Positions 62,601 through 64,000 of a stretch of 64,000 nucleotides of DNA are shown here, in pieces. Under the pieces are notes generated by a model. It saw nothing but the letters and a program-made list of their open reading frames with translations. It was not told where the DNA came from and searched no databases. The DNA comes from Purshia tridentata (taxonomy: Eukaryota; Streptophyta; Magnoliopsida; Rosales; Rosaceae), in contig QANT01004997.1 in assembly GCA_003254885.1 (NCBI GenBank), forward strand, positions 68,921 to 132,920, read 5' to 3'. The position numbers were made by a program, and so were the translations under genes. Each line of letters starts with the position of its first letter. Position 1 is the stretch's first letter.

Positions 62601-64000
62601 GAAGAATTTCGCATTGAAGAGACCTTCCCTTTGGAGATGACATATACATTGCAGAAATCTGGTGCCCCTTTTGATACACTGCTTGAAATACTAGATGTCT
62701 TGAATCTGCACTAGAAAATCATTTAGTTAAAACAAACTGAATGACTCAATCCTCTTCAGTTCTCATTTTTTTAATGATCTTGTGGAAAAAGTTAAAGAAC
62801 TATTATTAACTTTGGTGGACTACATACAAATAAATTTATAAAATGAGGCAATTACCTAATAAATCCATGCTTTGCTGGAGATCCCAGAACCAAATTCTCA
62901 ATTGCAGCATAGGCAGCATACTCTGTTATTGCTTTTGATATATCTGAGTCTTCTAATATGATATCAAGGCAATTTATCTGAGAAAATAAATTTGCATGAG
63001 CAACCAATCAAAAAAGTAACAAAAATAAATTGCCTTGCATTATAAACAAGGGATTTGGATTTTCTGCTTGTTTTAATTTTAACCGTGTAATATAAATCTA
63101 AGGGTTTATAAAAATACATTAATTAGTATCCAAAAAGTGCTACAAATCTATTTCATCTTTTGCTCTCTACCCTTGGATAATAAATACATGGCTAAGATTG
63201 AAAGACTAGCATAAACTAGCAGAGGATCGGGATCCATAAATAAGAAATGGGGATTTCTACTTCTTCAAAAGGGTACAATATGTGCTGTTTTAGACAAGTT
63301 CTTGATAGACAAGCTCTGATATACAAATATTTGTGTTTATGATATCACTATAATTACTTGATAAAGTTGTCATAATTACTGGTATCCTAATGTAGGGTAA
63401 TGTTCTCTACACGTTCAGTTAACAATCAACATAATCAATGGAAGGGATATGAAACCTACATCCTTACGAGTACAATAGCAATGGAAGGTGAGGAACAGTT
63501 CCTTGGTCGTCTTTACAAGCTGCTGTTTTCGTGGCGATTCAGATGGCTTGTTTTGATCACAGATAATGGCATTGCTTCCAGCCACTGCACCTAAAAGAGA
63601 AGTTGTAAGGGGGAGTACTTGCATTGAGATTTAAATTTGCTCCAAAGGTGAGAAGAGGCACAAAATATTGAAAAACTGACAACAAATTGTCATAGGAAAG
63701 TTCTGATATAAGATTCAACAATATATATGGAGGGTGTGAAAATCATAGAGAGGTTATGATGAGGTTGAAATAAATGCTTTAGTTATCTTAAAGTTGTCCC
63801 ATGCAGGTCTGCATGTACTTTTGTGGTAAAATTAATGAGAGAGAGAGAGAGAGATTACATGAAGAGGTTGATGATGGTTTGTGAACAACATGTATTAGAA
63901 GGACAGTTTGGCCCCTGGTGAGAAGATTATCAGCAGCCCACCTGAGTGCATTTTGGCTGCCCTTCTGGTTGTCTATGGCAACCGCCACCAACCCTTTTAC
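59693..64000 (-). CDS. USP-domain receptor-like cytoplasmic kinase (PUB-kinase family without U-box), 5' partial
   Basis: Exons (minus): >64000-63859, 63584-63460, 62977-62856, 62705-62497, 62401-62350, 62206-61912, 61711-61610, 61536-61108, 60700-59945, 59773-59693: 770 codons plus stop visible in one frame. The few N-terminal residues before VKGLVAVAID are off the edge. Order: universal-stress-protein (adenine-nucleotide-binding) domain at about 1-170 (GSQNALRWAADNLL, HGFIRFKTSSISSSVSKGAPDFC, VYVISKGK), a Ser-rich linker, a coiled coil (EVENEMRRLKLELKQ through ALREAEDIRKLL), and a Ser/Thr kinase with IGEGGYGPVYK, VAVKVL, HRDLKPGN, and DVG in place of DFG (KVSDVGLARL), as seen in this family. 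The protein ends SSSSSHAENQSGIE with no U-box, as in Arabidopsis At1g16760/At1g78940-type members. Probable cytosolic signalling kinase; substrates unknown. Confidence 0.92.

Noticed and set aside
1-64000. tRNA, rRNA, known miRNA precursors, CRISPR arrays, bacterial or viral genes
   Set aside because: Reading by eye for tRNA cloverleaf boxes, conserved plant miRNA sequences and repeat-spacer patterns gave no convincing hit; the window looks wholly plant nuclear. A covariance-model search would be needed to exclude divergent RNAs.

Overview
The window is plant nuclear DNA from a eudicot. Genes are intron-rich with GT-AG borders, intergenic DNA is AT-rich with many (TA)n and (GA)n runs, and every recognisable product is a plant family: SAUR, vacuolar processing enzyme, AVP2-type H+-pyrophosphatase, plastid/mitochondrial mTERF and a USP-domain receptor-like cytoplasmic kinase. 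Gene content and intron sizes would suit a compact eudicot genome, Rosaceae being a weak guess; the species cannot be read from the sequence. I found no rRNA, tRNA or CRISPR array.

Layout. 1-5.7 kb (+): 3' two-thirds of a Sen1/UPF1-like SF1 helicase gene. 5.7-12.4 kb: about 6.7 kb without a supportable gene. 12.4-17.7 kb: three divergent, intronless SAUR genes in +, -, + order. 18.6-23.8 kb (+): 14-exon gene for a plastid membrane-anchored TPR protein. 24.3-24.7 kb: a MITE-like element with long terminal inverted repeats. 25.2-25.6 kb (-): small conserved single-exon gene of unknown function. 26.5-29.2 kb: head-to-head inverted pair of broken leucine-rich-repeat receptor genes, the left arm interrupted by an LTR-like insertion. 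30.3-37.4 kb (-): complete type II vacuolar-type/Golgi H+-PPase (AVP2 class) with one GC-AG intron. 39-50 kb (+): vacuolar processing enzyme (legumain) cluster of one wrecked copy and two intact nine-exon copies. 50.4-51.3 kb (-): gene for a putatively myristoylated membrane protein, whose exon-2 relic lies behind the first intact VPE, showing that VPE plus this neighbour were duplicated as a block. 52.2-56.1 kb (-): mTERF protein of 605-611 residues. 57.1-58.3 kb (-): conserved plant protein of unknown function. 59.7-64 kb (-): USP-plus-kinase gene running off the right edge.

The genes do not form one pathway; this is an ordinary gene-rich segment with local duplication. The most unusual structures are the inverted receptor pseudogene pair, which could be transcribed into a long hairpin RNA, and the block duplication of VPE with an unrelated membrane-protein gene. 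Splice sites were placed by hand; for each complete multi-exon gene the exon lengths sum to an intact reading frame, which supports them strongly, but transcript data were not available.
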